The notes beneath the pieces are model-generated. The model was not told the origin of the DNA and did not search any database. It saw only the letters and a list, made by a program, of their open reading frames with translations. Below, one piece after another: positions 16,114 to 25,195 of a stretch of 37,128 nucleotides of DNA. The translations under genes and the position numbers were made by a program. The stretch lies in assembly GCA_035267045.1 (NCBI GenBank), contig DATFMH010000118.1, positions 1 to 37,128 on the forward strand, written 5' to 3'. The stretch is from DATFMH01 sp035267045 (GTDB lineage Bacteria; Bacteroidota; Rhodothermia; Balneolales; DATFMH01). How positions within the stretch are numbered: the first letter of the stretch is position 1; every line of letters begins with the position of its first letter.

Positions 16114-18246
16114 TTAATATCTTAAGGTAATGCCGGCGGCCCAGTTACGTCCGGCTGCCGGTTCATAATATCGCCCACTCGTGGCATTCACCTGTACTGA
16201 TCCGTTATATTGTTTGTTGAATATGTTTTTTATGGAAATAAAAGGGTCCACGGAAATACCCGAACTTAAGCGAATACTTTTAGTACTTATTCTCCCATTA
16301 AAAACGATATATCCTTCATTTTTTGCCGTATTTAAATTATCCACGTAATACGCATTAACACTTTCAGCATCAAGAGAAAACCATAATGGATCCGGTGACC
16401 AACGGATAAATCCGTCTAACCGTTGCCGTGGAATACCGGGAATAGCATGATGATCAAGGCTTTGATTCGATAGCGTCTGCGCTGTAACAAATGTTGCATG
16501 TGTGTAAGTATATGTCACCCCCAGATTAAAATTCCTTTGAGCTTTCCAGTCTACTTTCGCTTCAATTCCCCAGTGGTGTGTTTTCCCTTCATTGCGATAA
16601 TAAACCCTTTCGCTGGCACTCTCATAAGGCATCAGCATATCACGAATCCATAATGTATATAATGCAAGGTCGTAGGTTAGTGAGGCTGCTTTAATTTGAC
16701 CTTTCACCCCTGTTTCAAAATTGAGTGTGTGCTCAGGTTTAATATCCGGATTATAACCTCCTCCGCCATCCGGGCGATTTACCAGTTCGGTTGTTGTCGG
16801 AGCTTCAAATGCCGTACTCATACTTGCATAGATCCTGGAATCATTGATTTGATAACTGATTCCGGCTGATGGGCTTAACGCCTGAAAATTACGGCTTCCC
16901 GATTGACTGTTACCGGGATTGGGCCTCTGCAAATGATCATCAGCGGTAAAACGCAACCAATCATAACGCAGGCTCAGGCTTATTTTCCATTTATTCAACG
17001 GCACCATTATATTTCCAAATACGGCCTGATTGTATACTTGTTCAAGCTGATCGATAGTCAGGCTGTCACCCGGAAGTGGTGTTCCATGACTGTTATTCCA
17101 GTTCCATCGGAAGTCATGCTGTAATTTTCCACCATACCCGACATTCCATCTGAAATATTCATTTTCATTTTGGAGTGTAAACCGCACTCCACCGGCAAGA
17201 CGATGTAATTTGATATATACAAAAGGCAGGGGATTTTTAAGATCACGTAAGATACCGTAAACCGTCGCCCTGAATGTACCTATACCGGTTACATCATGAT
17301 AAGTTCCTCCCAACTGACCCTGCCTGGACATCTTACCGGCGTTATTATCAACAAAATAAGCCCTTGCCTGACGCGGATCCTGTTCTACCTGTTGTTTTGT
17401 TAATGTTCCCGGATGCCGGGCTTCCGGCATGGACTCATAAGCTCCAAATAAATTAATGCCGCTTTTCCCGGTTAAAGGTATACTTCCGGTAAGACCCGTT
17501 CTGCTTAAACGAACCTTACTGTAATCGCGGTAACCATCACTATGAAGATAAGATGTGTAGGCACTGAATCGGCTAAGCCCGATTTTCTGCGTCAACTGAA
17601 CATCCGTTTTACCCATTCCATACGATCCCAGCATTTCCCGTACCCTGACTTGTGAGTCGATATCTTTGGGCGGTCTCGTTGATAGATATAAAACGCCGCC
17701 GCTGCTATTACCCCAAAACGCTGATGCGGGTCCCCTGATAACCTTCATATCTCTTATGAATGCAGGGTCGACTATATTTAAAACAGATTGGCCGTCAGCC
17801 GTTGTCAACGGAATTCCGTCCATGATAACCTGGATTCCCCTAACGCCAAAAGCGGCTCTCCAACCCAGTCCGCGTATAGTAATTCGTTCTCCCAGGGCAT
17901 AATTCTCCCTGTTACTCACCCAAAGTCCCGGAATCTTATACGTGATGCGATCGAGAGTCAGAGCCGGTGTTTTATCATACTCCGCATTTGATCTTGAAAT
18001 ATAACTAACTGACAATGGTGTAGATTCGGGGCTAATGCCATAATGAGTGGCATATACGTTAATCGGCTTAAGATTTACCTTAAGTGAATCATTCTTAGAT
18101 TGAGCACTTGCTGTCAACCAAATAGTACAAGTAATCGTAAAACAGATTGAAAATATTCTTACTAATTTCACTTCACAGAATTGTTGTATTTTAATGAACC
18201 TTAATCTCAAATTTGTCATCCGGTTAACCTGAAGATGATATACCAA
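16114..18246 (-). CDS. TonB-dependent receptor resembling PQQ transporter PqqU (YncD)
   Basis: Outer-membrane TonB-dependent transporter of 710 residues, lacking the STN domain and the SusC-type N-terminal extension. The first ATG (18246) gives a long basic leader. An internal ATG at residue 10 (18219) is an alternative. The signal sequence ends near TASAQS. A TonB-box-like LKPINVYAT, a plug (about 75-185: LTLDRITYKIPGLWVSNRENYA, GVRGIQVIMDGIPLTTADGQS, IRGPASAFWGNSSGGV) and a barrel with the C-terminal aromatic residue are complete. From memory, the plug, the YRDYSKVRLSRTGL region, PGTLTKQQVEQDPRQA and the C-terminal GSVQVNATSGRYYEPAAGRNW closely parallel E. coli YncD (PqqU), which imports PQQ. 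A related siderophore or metal receptor is the alternative. Confidence 0.75.
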   Translation of the reverse strand: MVYHLQVNRMTNLRLRFIKIQQFCEVKLVRIFSICFTITCTIWLTASAQSKNDSLKVNLKPINVYATHYGISPESTPLSVSYISRSNAEYDKTPALTLDRITYKIPGLWVSNRENYALGERITIRGLGWRAAFGVRGIQVIMDGIPLTTADGQSVLNIVDPAFIRDMKVIRGPASAFWGNSSGGVLYLSTRPPKDIDSQVRVREMLGSYGMGKTDVQLTQKIGLSRFSAYTSYLHSDGYRDYSKVRLSRTGLTGSIPLTGKSGINLFGAYESMPEARHPGTLTKQQVEQDPRQARAYFVDNNAGKMSRQGQLGGTYHDVTGIGTFRATVYGILRDLKNPLPFVYIKLHRLAGGVRFTLQNENEYFRWNVGYGGKLQHDFRWNWNNSHGTPLPGDSLTIDQLEQVYNQAVFGNIMVPLNKWKISLSLRYDWLRFTADDHLQRPNPGNSQSGSRNFQALSPSAGISYQINDSRIYASMSTAFEAPTTTELVNRPDGGGGYNPDIKPEHTLNFETGVKGQIKAASLTYDLALYTLWIRDMLMPYESASERVYYRNEGKTHHWGIEAKVDWKAQRNFNLGVTYTYTHATFVTAQTLSNQSLDHHAIPGIPRQRLDGFIRWSPDPLWFSLDAESVNAYYVDNLNTAKNEGYIVFNGRISTKSIRLSSGISVDPFISIKNIFNKQYNGSVQVNATSGRYYEPAAGRNWAAGITLRY

Positions 18247-18446
18247 CTTATAAATATAAAAATATGATATCGTGTTATTGTGATTTTTACGCCTTTTTAC
18301 TCATTAGATTAAAAGTCCGGTAGCAATATTTGGTTTACTGAAAAAATACCTGCATCATCTGATAACATATTAACTATGTTGTAGTTCCAAAAGAATGACT
18401 ATTCTTAAACGTTCAATATTAATTATAAGATCCGTAAAATATTTTC

Positions 18447-19400
18447 ATGAATTATCGTCGATTGGGAAGAACAGGTTTAAAAGTCAGTGAAATCAGTTTA
18501 GGCAGTTGGCTTACCTATGCCGGATATGTTGATGAGAAAAAATCACGAAATATCATCCATGAAGCATATGAGTCAGGTGTTAACTTTTTTGATACGGCTA
18601 ATGTATACATGCAGGGCGAAGCAGAAAAGATTGTTGGAAAAGCGTTGAAACAATACCCAAGGGATAGATATGTTCTTTCAACCAAAGTTTATTTTCCCAT
18701 GGGTGATGGCCCTAATGACCGTGGGCTATCCCGAAAACATATAATGGATCAATGCCATGCCAGTTTGAAACGTTTGGGTGTCGATTATCTGGATATATAC
18801 TACTGTCATCGCTATGATCCTGAAACACCTGTTGATGAAACACTTCGCGCTTTTGATGACTTAATAAGGCAAGGGAAAATACTTTATGCCGGGGTTAGCG
18901 AATGGTCGGCGCCACAAATTACCGAAGCCATTAGAATTGCCGACCAATATACTCTTGACAAAATAGTCGTCAATCAACCCCGGTATAACATGTTTCAGCG
19001 ATATATTGAAGATGATGTTATACCAACGGCAACAAAATACGGAGTGGGACAAGTCGTCTTTTCCCCTCTCGCACAAGGTGTTCTGACGGGAAAATATAAA
19101 CGCGGAGAAAAGCTACCGGAAAACAGCCGGGCGATGGATCCACAAGGTAAACGATTTGTACAACGTTTTCTGAATGAAGAAAATCTGATCAAAGTCGAAA
19201 AATTACAGGAACTGGCTGATGATGAAGGAATAACATTGGTGCAATTAGCCCTTGCCTGGGTGTTACGATTACCCTCAGTTTCGAGTGCTATTGTCGGCGC
19301 AAGTAAACCCTCACATATTCGGGATAATGTCACAGCCTCAGGTATTACATTATCTGAAGAAACTATTGAAAAGGTGAAAATGATACTAACAATGGCATAG
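18447..19400 (+). CDS. Aldo/keto reductase (Kv-beta/YghZ-like)
   Basis: NADPH-dependent oxidoreductase of the aldo/keto reductase superfamily, TIM-barrel fold, cytoplasmic. The catalytic tetrad is complete: Asp49 (FFDTAN), Tyr54 (NVYMQG), Lys80 (LSTKVY) and His121 (YYCHRYDP). The cofactor-binding end carries SPLAQGVLTGKY and the SSAIVGASKPSHIRDN stretch typical of the voltage-gated potassium channel beta-subunit/L-glyceraldehyde 3-phosphate reductase branch. The 317 residues are normal. It stands alone, diverging from the TonB-dependent receptor. The physiological substrate cannot be read from the sequence. A role in aldehyde detoxification or sugar reduction is only a possibility. Confidence 0.92.
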   Translation: MNYRRLGRTGLKVSEISLGSWLTYAGYVDEKKSRNIIHEAYESGVNFFDTANVYMQGEAEKIVGKALKQYPRDRYVLSTKVYFPMGDGPNDRGLSRKHIMDQCHASLKRLGVDYLDIYYCHRYDPETPVDETLRAFDDLIRQGKILYAGVSEWSAPQITEAIRIADQYTLDKIVVNQPRYNMFQRYIEDDVIPTATKYGVGQVVFSPLAQGVLTGKYKRGEKLPENSRAMDPQGKRFVQRFLNEENLIKVEKLQELADDEGITLVQLALAWVLRLPSVSSAIVGASKPSHIRDNVTASGITLSEETIEKVKMILTMA

Positions 19401-19457
19401 TAATAGGATTTATAATTGTCTGATGTCGGTATTTTAATTTTTAATGCATACCCAAAA

Positions 19458-19500
19458 TGACGTCATCCATAACTAAGGATCCGGGATCCGGGATCCGGGT
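19458..19500 (+). repeat. Dispersed GTCATCC...GGATCC repeat, copy 4, with a 7-bp tandem
   Basis: GACGTCATCC at 19459-19468 leads into three tandem copies of GGATCCG (19477-19497). Confidence 0.55.
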
Positions 19501-19634
19501 AATTACATCAGGGAATACAGATTTGAGATTTGGAGTTAAAAGATTAGAAATTTAAAAGTACCTTCGATTGCTTCATGATGACTGTGCAATGTATTGGAAA
19601 TGAAGTTTTAAAGTCTATCTAAGGCTTTGGATCT

Positions 19635-19661
19635 TGTCATTCCTCTCCTGACAGGAATCCA
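19635..19661 (+). repeat. Dispersed GTCATTCC...GGAATCC repeat, copy 5
   Basis: ATTCCT (19639-19644) pairs with AGGAAT (19653-19658), preceded by GTC and followed by CC. It resembles the widespread GTCATTCC/GGAATCC class of intergenic palindromes. Confidence 0.55.
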
Positions 19662-19888
19662 ACAGTATGCAGTGATCGGTACATACCGAAAACTACGTTT
19701 ACAGGTATGATTAATATCTTTCCGGATACCCGATCAAAGGCGGTCATGTGATCAGGAGATGATTTTTATGGAAAGAAGCATTGGTATGTTTATAAACCTA
19801 TACTACTAACTATCAACAAATAATCCCCACCAACAATATCCGAATTCTGTGACTTATGAAATGCAATTTACCAACGGTATAAATACAA

Positions 19889-19922
19889 GAAGCCCTGACG
19901 AGGCATACCGCGTCAGGACTTC
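19889..19922 (-). terminator. Probable terminator hairpin of galM
   Basis: A 12-bp stem, GAAGCCCTGACG (19889-19900) with CGTCAGGACTTC (19911-19922), with one G-U pair on the minus strand, encloses a 10-nt loop about 55 bp after the galM stop. The following T-run is weak, so termination strength is uncertain. Confidence 0.55.
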
Positions 19923-19977
19923 GTATTATTGTTAACCGATCATTGATCACTGTTAACCATAGGAGAATCACCACCTA

Positions 19978-21123
19978 TTATTCTGTACGGAATTTATATA
20001 TGGTGATAGAATGGAATATCTGATTAGGTTTCAAAACAGTCGATGGGAAATCAGGTTCATTAGGAGAATCAGGATAGTGTTGCGTCTCCAGTGTAAGGGC
20101 CGTTCTATATTTATACGGTTTTCCGTCTTTACCTTTCACTCCATCGAGAAAGTTACCACTGTAGAATTGTATACCCGGCTCGGTTGTTAATACATCCATC
20201 ACCCGGCCGCTATTTGGATCAGTAACACGGGCTGCCAGACTTAGTTGTCCCTTGAAATCTTTATTAAGGACCCAATTATCGTCATATCCTTTTGCGAATT
20301 TAATCTGTTGATTATCCGCATTTATGCGTTTACCAATAACTGTTGGCGATGTAAAATCAAACGGAGTTCCCTTAACAGGATCTATCTTACCTGTCGGTAT
20401 TTCAGTATCATCGATTGGTGTATATGAATCACCGTTAATCATCAATTTTTCATCAGTAATTTTGCCACTGCCTGCACCATTTAAATTAAAATAAGTGTGG
20501 TTGGTTAGGTTAATTACGGTTGGTTTATCGGTGACAGCGGTGTATTCAATTCGAATAGAATTATCCTGTGTCAACGTGTAGAGAACCTGAACTTTCAAAT
20601 CACCCGGATATCCTTCTTCCATATCTTTAGAATCGTAGGTAAGAAGTAAGTTCCTGCTGTCTAATTGCCTGGCATCCCATATTCTGGCAAAAAAACCTTT
20701 ATTGCCACCGTGTAAACTATTAGGACCATCATTTATCGGAAGATGATATGTTTTACCATCTAAGGTAAACCGTCCCTTGGCAATTCTATTGGCATAACGC
20801 CCAATAACTGCGCCAAAATAATATTCATTATTATTCAGATAACCATCTAAACGATCAAAACCAAGAGCAACATCAGCCATCTTGCCATTACGATCGGGCG
20901 CCATGATACTCACAACCCTTCCACCGTAATTTGTAATAGCGACTTCCATACCATTATCATTTTTCAAAAAGAATAAATTGGTCTTCTTCCCATTGATAAC
21001 TTTTTGGAAATTAGCTTTTTTCAAACCTGTTTGGTTCTGTTGCTTTTTCTTTTTTATCACATTTGGTGAACCCTGAATCATTCCCAATAGCGATGAAGCA
21101 AGCAATAGAGAAAGGATCTTCAT
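19978..21123 (-). CDS. galM: Aldose 1-epimerase (mutarotase), exported
   Basis: Interconverts alpha and beta anomers of aldoses. An ATG at 21135 is in frame, but the second ATG at 21123 puts a compact signal sequence (KILSLLLASSLLGMIQG) at the N-terminus and is preferred. The protein is therefore likely periplasmic. Numbering from the first ATG, family motifs are TNYGGRVVSIMAPDR (68-82), IGRYANRIAKGRF (111-123), SLHGG (His142), TNHTYFNL with catalytic His213, and LETQHYPDSPNEP with catalytic Glu350. All are intact. A clear promoter lies just upstream (21168-21196), so it can be expressed independently of transketolase, which ends 103 bp upstream. The context suggests it acts on sugars released by the secreted arabinan enzymes. 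Confidence 0.93.
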   Translation of the reverse strand: MKILSLLLASSLLGMIQGSPNVIKKKKQQNQTGLKKANFQKVINGKKTNLFFLKNDNGMEVAITNYGGRVVSIMAPDRNGKMADVALGFDRLDGYLNNNEYYFGAVIGRYANRIAKGRFTLDGKTYHLPINDGPNSLHGGNKGFFARIWDARQLDSRNLLLTYDSKDMEEGYPGDLKVQVLYTLTQDNSIRIEYTAVTDKPTVINLTNHTYFNLNGAGSGKITDEKLMINGDSYTPIDDTEIPTGKIDPVKGTPFDFTSPTVIGKRINADNQQIKFAKGYDDNWVLNKDFKGQLSLAARVTDPNSGRVMDVLTTEPGIQFYSGNFLDGVKGKDGKPYKYRTALTLETQHYPDSPNEPDFPSTVLKPNQIFHSITIYKFRTE

Positions 21124-21167
21124 AAAATGTACCATATCATTGATGTTTAGATGATTAATTTATATGT

Positions 21168-21196
21168 CAAAAATAATCTCATGCAGCAAATTCAAA
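21168..21196 (-). promoter_or_regulatory. Bacteroidota-type promoter of galM
   Basis: On the minus strand TTTG (21196-21193), a 17-bp spacer and TATTTTTG (21175-21168) match the TTTG/TAnnTTTG consensus. The inferred start of transcription near 21161 leaves a leader of about 40 bp. Confidence 0.7.
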
Positions 21197-21238
21197 ATTC
21201 ATTGCCTTAGTTCTTTTTAAATTTTGTAAACGGTTTTT

Positions 21239-23308
21239 CTACAAACGGTATTCAAACAAATATTTCTCAACCTCTTGTAAAACATTTTCAGCTGTAAAGC
21301 CAAATTGTTTATCCAAAACTTCTGCCGGTGCGGAATGACCAAAATGATCCAATCCAACACATTTTCCTTTCGGACCAACTAAATTTCGCAGTGTAACTGG
21401 CAAACCGGACGACAGACCCAATACGGGGATATTATCTGGTATTATTTCTGCCTGGTAGTTTTCAGGTTGTTTACGGAATAAACCTTCCGATATGGCTGAT
21501 ACTACACGGACGTTTAATTTTTTTTCTCTTTCAAGTAACTCTGCTCCGGCTATCAATGTAGCGACTTCCGAACCATTACCGACTAATATGACATCCGGCT
21601 CATCCTCTGTTTCTTGCACAATATACGCTCCCTTAGACGCATTCTGAGCATCACTGTAACGATCCATATCCTTAATTGATGGTATATCATCAATATTCTG
21701 ACGCGATAAAATCAAACCGGTAGGGGTCTTGGTATTTCGAAGTGCCATTTCCCAGGCCACTGTCGTTTCAGCAGCATCAGCGGGGCGCAGTGCAAGGAAA
21801 CTGTTATTACCGGAGTGATTCTTCAGTTGTTCCAATAAACGTATTTGCGCTTCCTGTTCTATGGGTTGATGAGTTGGCCCGTCTTCACCAACACGAAATG
21901 AATCGTGAGTCCAGATATAGATAACCGGTAACTCCATCAATGCAGCCAGGCGAATAGCGGGTTTCATAAAATCGGAAAACACAAAGAAGGTTGCACATAC
22001 CGGAATAATACCTCCATGCAATGCCATACCATTAGCAATAGCAGCCATTGTTAACTCGGAAACACCCGCTTGTAAAAAAGCACCGGAAAAATCCTGATAT
22101 GAAAATGATTTTGTCTTGTCCAAAAAACCGTTTGTCTTATCACTATTAGATAAATCTGCTGACGCCACAATCATATTATCAACATGATCGGCCAAATATG
22201 ACAAGACATTCGAGGAGGCAACACGCGTAGCGATATTCGCTTTGTGTTTTATTTTACTTAAATCAATATCAGGTATATTTCCTGATAGAAACTGGTGTAA
22301 TTTTTTTGCCTGTTCGGGATTATTTTCTTCCCAAGACCTTTGTAATTTTTTCTTTTCGGATACTATAGCCCGCTTACGGTCATTAACTAAATCGTAATAA
22401 TCCTCTACTTCCGGAAAGATTTTAAAAGGATTATCAGGATGGCCATTCAGATTTTGAATGGTTTTACTGAACGATGCTCCGGCTTTACTCAAAGGTTGCC
22501 CGTGAGTTGAATATTGTTTCTCGAAGCTATGACCTTCATCGGTCACAGCGCCTTTACCCATAATGGTCTTACCTATAATCAACGTCGGTTTTTTCTTCTC
22601 ATTTTGAGCTTCTGTCAAAGCTCTCCGGATTTCAGTTATATCATGGCCATCAATCGTTATAGTATTCCATCCCCAGGCTGCATATTTCTTAGCCGTATCC
22701 TCACTTGTTACCTGATCTGTGGCGGTAGATAGCTGGAGATCATTAGAGTCAAAAAATATGATGAGGTTGTTTAGGCCAAGGTGTCCTGCAATTCGGCCGA
22801 CCCCCTGTGATATCTCTTCCTGTATCCCTCCGTCGGAAATGAATGCAAAACTTTTATGTGACAACCATTCCCCGAAACGATCCGCTAAAAAACGTTCGGC
22901 AATAGCTGCACCTGCAGCATTCGCATGACCCTGACCTAACGGACCGGATGTATTTTCAACTCTATGTTGAATATCAACCTCCGGATGACCGGGCGTTATA
23001 CTCCCCCATTGCCTGAAGTTTTTAAGGTCATCTATAGTATAAGATCCTGTTAATGCTAAAACGGAATAAAGCATGGCCGACATATGTCCCGGATCAAGGA
23101 AAAAACGGTCTCTGAATGGCCATGTCGGATCATCCGGATCATAAACCAGAAATTCTGAAAAAAGAACATTAATAAAGTCCGCTCCTCCCATGGCGCCACC
23201 CGGATGACCTGAACGGGCTTTTTCAACCATTGCTGCCGAAAGTATTCTGATATTATCAGCCGCTTTTAACGTTATTTCGTCATCAATTCTTGTTTTAACT
23301 TTATCCAT
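21239..23308 (-). CDS. tkt: Transketolase
   Basis: Thiamine-diphosphate enzyme of the non-oxidative pentose phosphate pathway. It uses the xylulose 5-phosphate produced by the adjacent araBDA genes. Features in order: N-terminal TPP domain with KARSGHPGGAMGGADF (His35) and LDPGHMSAMLY (His75), TPP/Mg loop ISDGGIQEEISQ (158-167 region) leading to FFDSND, pyrimidine-binding domain with GVSELTMAAIANGMALHGG and HDSFRVGEDGPTHQPIEQ, and the C-terminal domain near residue 540 onward with VGNGSEV and GLDHFGHSAPAEVL. The 689 residues are full length. The loop reads SDG rather than GDG, as I recall from other Bacteroidota transketolases, and keeps the metal-binding Asp. A 459-bp gap separates it from araA, so it may have its own promoter. 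Confidence 0.95.
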   Translation of the reverse strand: MDKVKTRIDDEITLKAADNIRILSAAMVEKARSGHPGGAMGGADFINVLFSEFLVYDPDDPTWPFRDRFFLDPGHMSAMLYSVLALTGSYTIDDLKNFRQWGSITPGHPEVDIQHRVENTSGPLGQGHANAAGAAIAERFLADRFGEWLSHKSFAFISDGGIQEEISQGVGRIAGHLGLNNLIIFFDSNDLQLSTATDQVTSEDTAKKYAAWGWNTITIDGHDITEIRRALTEAQNEKKKPTLIIGKTIMGKGAVTDEGHSFEKQYSTHGQPLSKAGASFSKTIQNLNGHPDNPFKIFPEVEDYYDLVNDRKRAIVSEKKKLQRSWEENNPEQAKKLHQFLSGNIPDIDLSKIKHKANIATRVASSNVLSYLADHVDNMIVASADLSNSDKTNGFLDKTKSFSYQDFSGAFLQAGVSELTMAAIANGMALHGGIIPVCATFFVFSDFMKPAIRLAALMELPVIYIWTHDSFRVGEDGPTHQPIEQEAQIRLLEQLKNHSGNNSFLALRPADAAETTVAWEMALRNTKTPTGLILSRQNIDDIPSIKDMDRYSDAQNASKGAYIVQETEDEPDVILVGNGSEVATLIAGAELLEREKKLNVRVVSAISEGLFRKQPENYQAEIIPDNIPVLGLSSGLPVTLRNLVGPKGKCVGLDHFGHSAPAEVLDKQFGFTAENVLQEVEKYLFEYRL

Positions 23309-23767
23309 CAGTAAATAATCTTTAAAAAAATCAGTCTTAATCGTGTTTCCTATTCTCTACTGTCACAAACATTGCAAAATCAGTATCTGTTACTCTCACA
23401 CAACTCAAAAGCGAAAATCGATGTACCCGAATACGCTTTATCAACAGATTTCCGGATCAAGATATAAGTAACAGGTTTATAGGAATCATTTTATTTATTC
23501 AGCTTAGACAAATGGAGATACCTTTCCTGAATAAGAAGCAGTGATAACAGATTTTATAAATGTGTGAAAATAATTCTTTTAACCTGCAATCAAATTCCCA
23601 AATGCTAATTTTAGTATCACATCAATTTGATACTGAATAATTTTCAATCTTGTGAAGCTTATAATCAACAAGGGATAACCGGAGGAATATTGATAACCCG
23701 GGCGAAAATAGTTTTTTTATCTCGAAAACAATTCAAACCCGGGTTAAAGTAACGAAGCTGATTACGC
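23309..23767. other. Intergenic region between araA and tkt
   Basis: No gene is supported. Two inverted repeats are present: TAACCCGGG (23694-23702) with CCCGGGTTA (23738-23746), and TTATTCAG (23495-23502) with CTGAATAA (23527-23534). Neither is followed by a T-run on the minus strand. No TAnnTTTG box for tkt and no AraR-like palindrome was found. Confidence 0.45.
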
Positions 23768-25168
23768 TTACACTTCTACGTACTCGATACCTAAAATTCG
23801 GCAAAGCATTTGCCATTTTTTTCGTTTATCTCCAAGAAGGAGCGTTTGATGATGTGTTCCACCGTTTTTAAGCCATCCGTCATTACATTTTCTGACACCT
23901 GAAGCAGGACTGAAATGGAAATATGGCATTTCAATGGTCTTAACTTCCTCCGTATCCAGAATATCACCATAAGCACAAACGAGACGGAATTTTTCACCTA
24001 CGAGGTGAACAAGAGACACGATCGTGGCAGGTCCGGGTTCAGCCATAAATACGGTTGTCGGTGGATTTTCGAGATCCCCGATACCAAGTTCCCGATTAGC
24101 CAAACGGATAGATTTATCTTTTCTGGCAATTTTCCAGTTACCTTCACCCATATGACTCATCAACATGGAATCTTTCTCAAAATCCATGGCATACATTTCA
24201 GTAAAATGCGCATTTTTATCAAGAACATGTGCTGCAGCTACCATACTTACAGTATTCGTATCACCCTCAGCAGCATATCCATAACCTTCTGCCATCAGGT
24301 TTGAAGCCGCCAGCATATTGATTTGATCAAAACGGCCGTCACCTTTAAATGTATCGAAGTGAGCAGAAAAACCGGAGTATCCACCATCCTCAAGGAATTT
24401 TTTAAAACCGAGATACATGCGAACGGCGTAACGGAAATTTTCACCCGGCATATCATCATCCACATCAAAATTATCACGATCCTTTTTCATTTGGTCATCA
24501 ATTTCATCCTCCGTAACAGCTTCCATATTACGGTAAACTTCACCGATATACTCACGATTAACTTCGGGACCGATAACACGTGTAAAAGCGGCTTCGTCAG
24601 AAAGGGTATCACCCATGCCGTGCATTTTACCTATGGCGGCAATTTTCATTTTTTTCAACGCCTGGGCAGCCTGAACGGCACTGGCCCAGTTACCAACATA
24701 CTCTTTAAATTCGTCACTTTTCCAGTGAGCTGATACAACCTCAAAATTATCACCGACAGTTCTCAGTATGGCATTTGCCATATCTTGTGCACCGTGAATA
24801 CCCTGATTATAAGTTAAATCAGCCATATCCCATTTGGTACCTACAATAGGTTCCGGCTGTGTATTGGCCAATAAGATTGGGAGATTATTATTTTGCAGTG
24901 CCCTGACTGTTCTCATCGCCGGACCATAAGTAAGCATAACAATCATTACACCGTCCAGCCCCTGTTGATTAAATTGACCCAGAACTTCTTCTATATCTTC
25001 TCTGTTTCGGGCAGCTTTAGGAAACACCCAATCCGCTACGTCAGATAATTGTTCACAAATTTCCCGTCCATAAGCTTCCTGACGCTTAGTGATACCCGGT
25101 AGTGATTTGTCATAAAGCTCCTGCATAATACCCAGCAGGCCAATTTTTGGCTTTCTTTTTTCAATCAT
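23768..25168 (-). CDS. araA: L-arabinose isomerase
   Basis: Converts L-arabinose to L-ribulose in the cytoplasm, the first step of arabinose use. The 466-residue protein is shorter than and divergent from E. coli AraA (about 500). The four metal ligands of the family can still be aligned: Glu301 (AAEGDTNT), Glu324 (FTEMYAMDF), His339 (LMSHMGEGNW) and His439 or His440 (GGTHHQTLLLGD). Their spacing (23, 15 and about 100) is close to that of the E. coli enzyme. The N-terminal part has KIGLLGIMQELYDK and the long NTQPEPIVGTKWDMADLTYNQ-type stretch near 101-122 typical of the AraA fold. It begins 27 bp after araD in the araBDA operon, which fixes the function over the related fucose isomerases. 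Confidence 0.93.
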   Translation of the reverse strand: MIEKRKPKIGLLGIMQELYDKSLPGITKRQEAYGREICEQLSDVADWVFPKAARNREDIEEVLGQFNQQGLDGVMIVMLTYGPAMRTVRALQNNNLPILLANTQPEPIVGTKWDMADLTYNQGIHGAQDMANAILRTVGDNFEVVSAHWKSDEFKEYVGNWASAVQAAQALKKMKIAAIGKMHGMGDTLSDEAAFTRVIGPEVNREYIGEVYRNMEAVTEDEIDDQMKKDRDNFDVDDDMPGENFRYAVRMYLGFKKFLEDGGYSGFSAHFDTFKGDGRFDQINMLAASNLMAEGYGYAAEGDTNTVSMVAAAHVLDKNAHFTEMYAMDFEKDSMLMSHMGEGNWKIARKDKSIRLANRELGIGDLENPPTTVFMAEPGPATIVSLVHLVGEKFRLVCAYGDILDTEEVKTIEMPYFHFSPASGVRKCNDGWLKNGGTHHQTLLLGDKRKKWQMLCRILGIEYVEV

Positions 25169-25195
25169 TTCTTACTATCAAATTGGTGAATATTT

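Larger units (their letters stand above)
19401..19977. other. Intergenic region with dispersed repeats and galM terminator
   Basis: No gene is supported in these 577 bp. The region contains two GTCATCC/GGATCC repeat copies (19458-19500 and 19635-19661), a 7-bp tandem repeat inside the first, and a minus-strand hairpin after galM (19889-19922). TGTTAACC occurs twice near 19928-19958, around a GATCATTGATCA segment. Confidence 0.5.

Noticed and set aside
22158..22173. Transketolase TPP loop reading SDG instead of GDG considered as a defect
   Set aside because: The loop lies further upstream in the gene, around residues 158-160, keeps the metal-binding Asp, and the same variant is remembered from other Bacteroidota transketolases, so it is a lineage variant. 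The coordinates given here are only approximate.
23694..23746. TAACCCGGG inverted repeat as an araA terminator
   Set aside because: The loop is 35 nt long and no T-run follows on the minus strand, so it was kept only as part of the intergenic description.
23915..24304. 129-codon plus-strand ORF inside araA
   Set aside because: It lies antisense to strongly conserved araA sequence including the metal ligands, and its product looks random.
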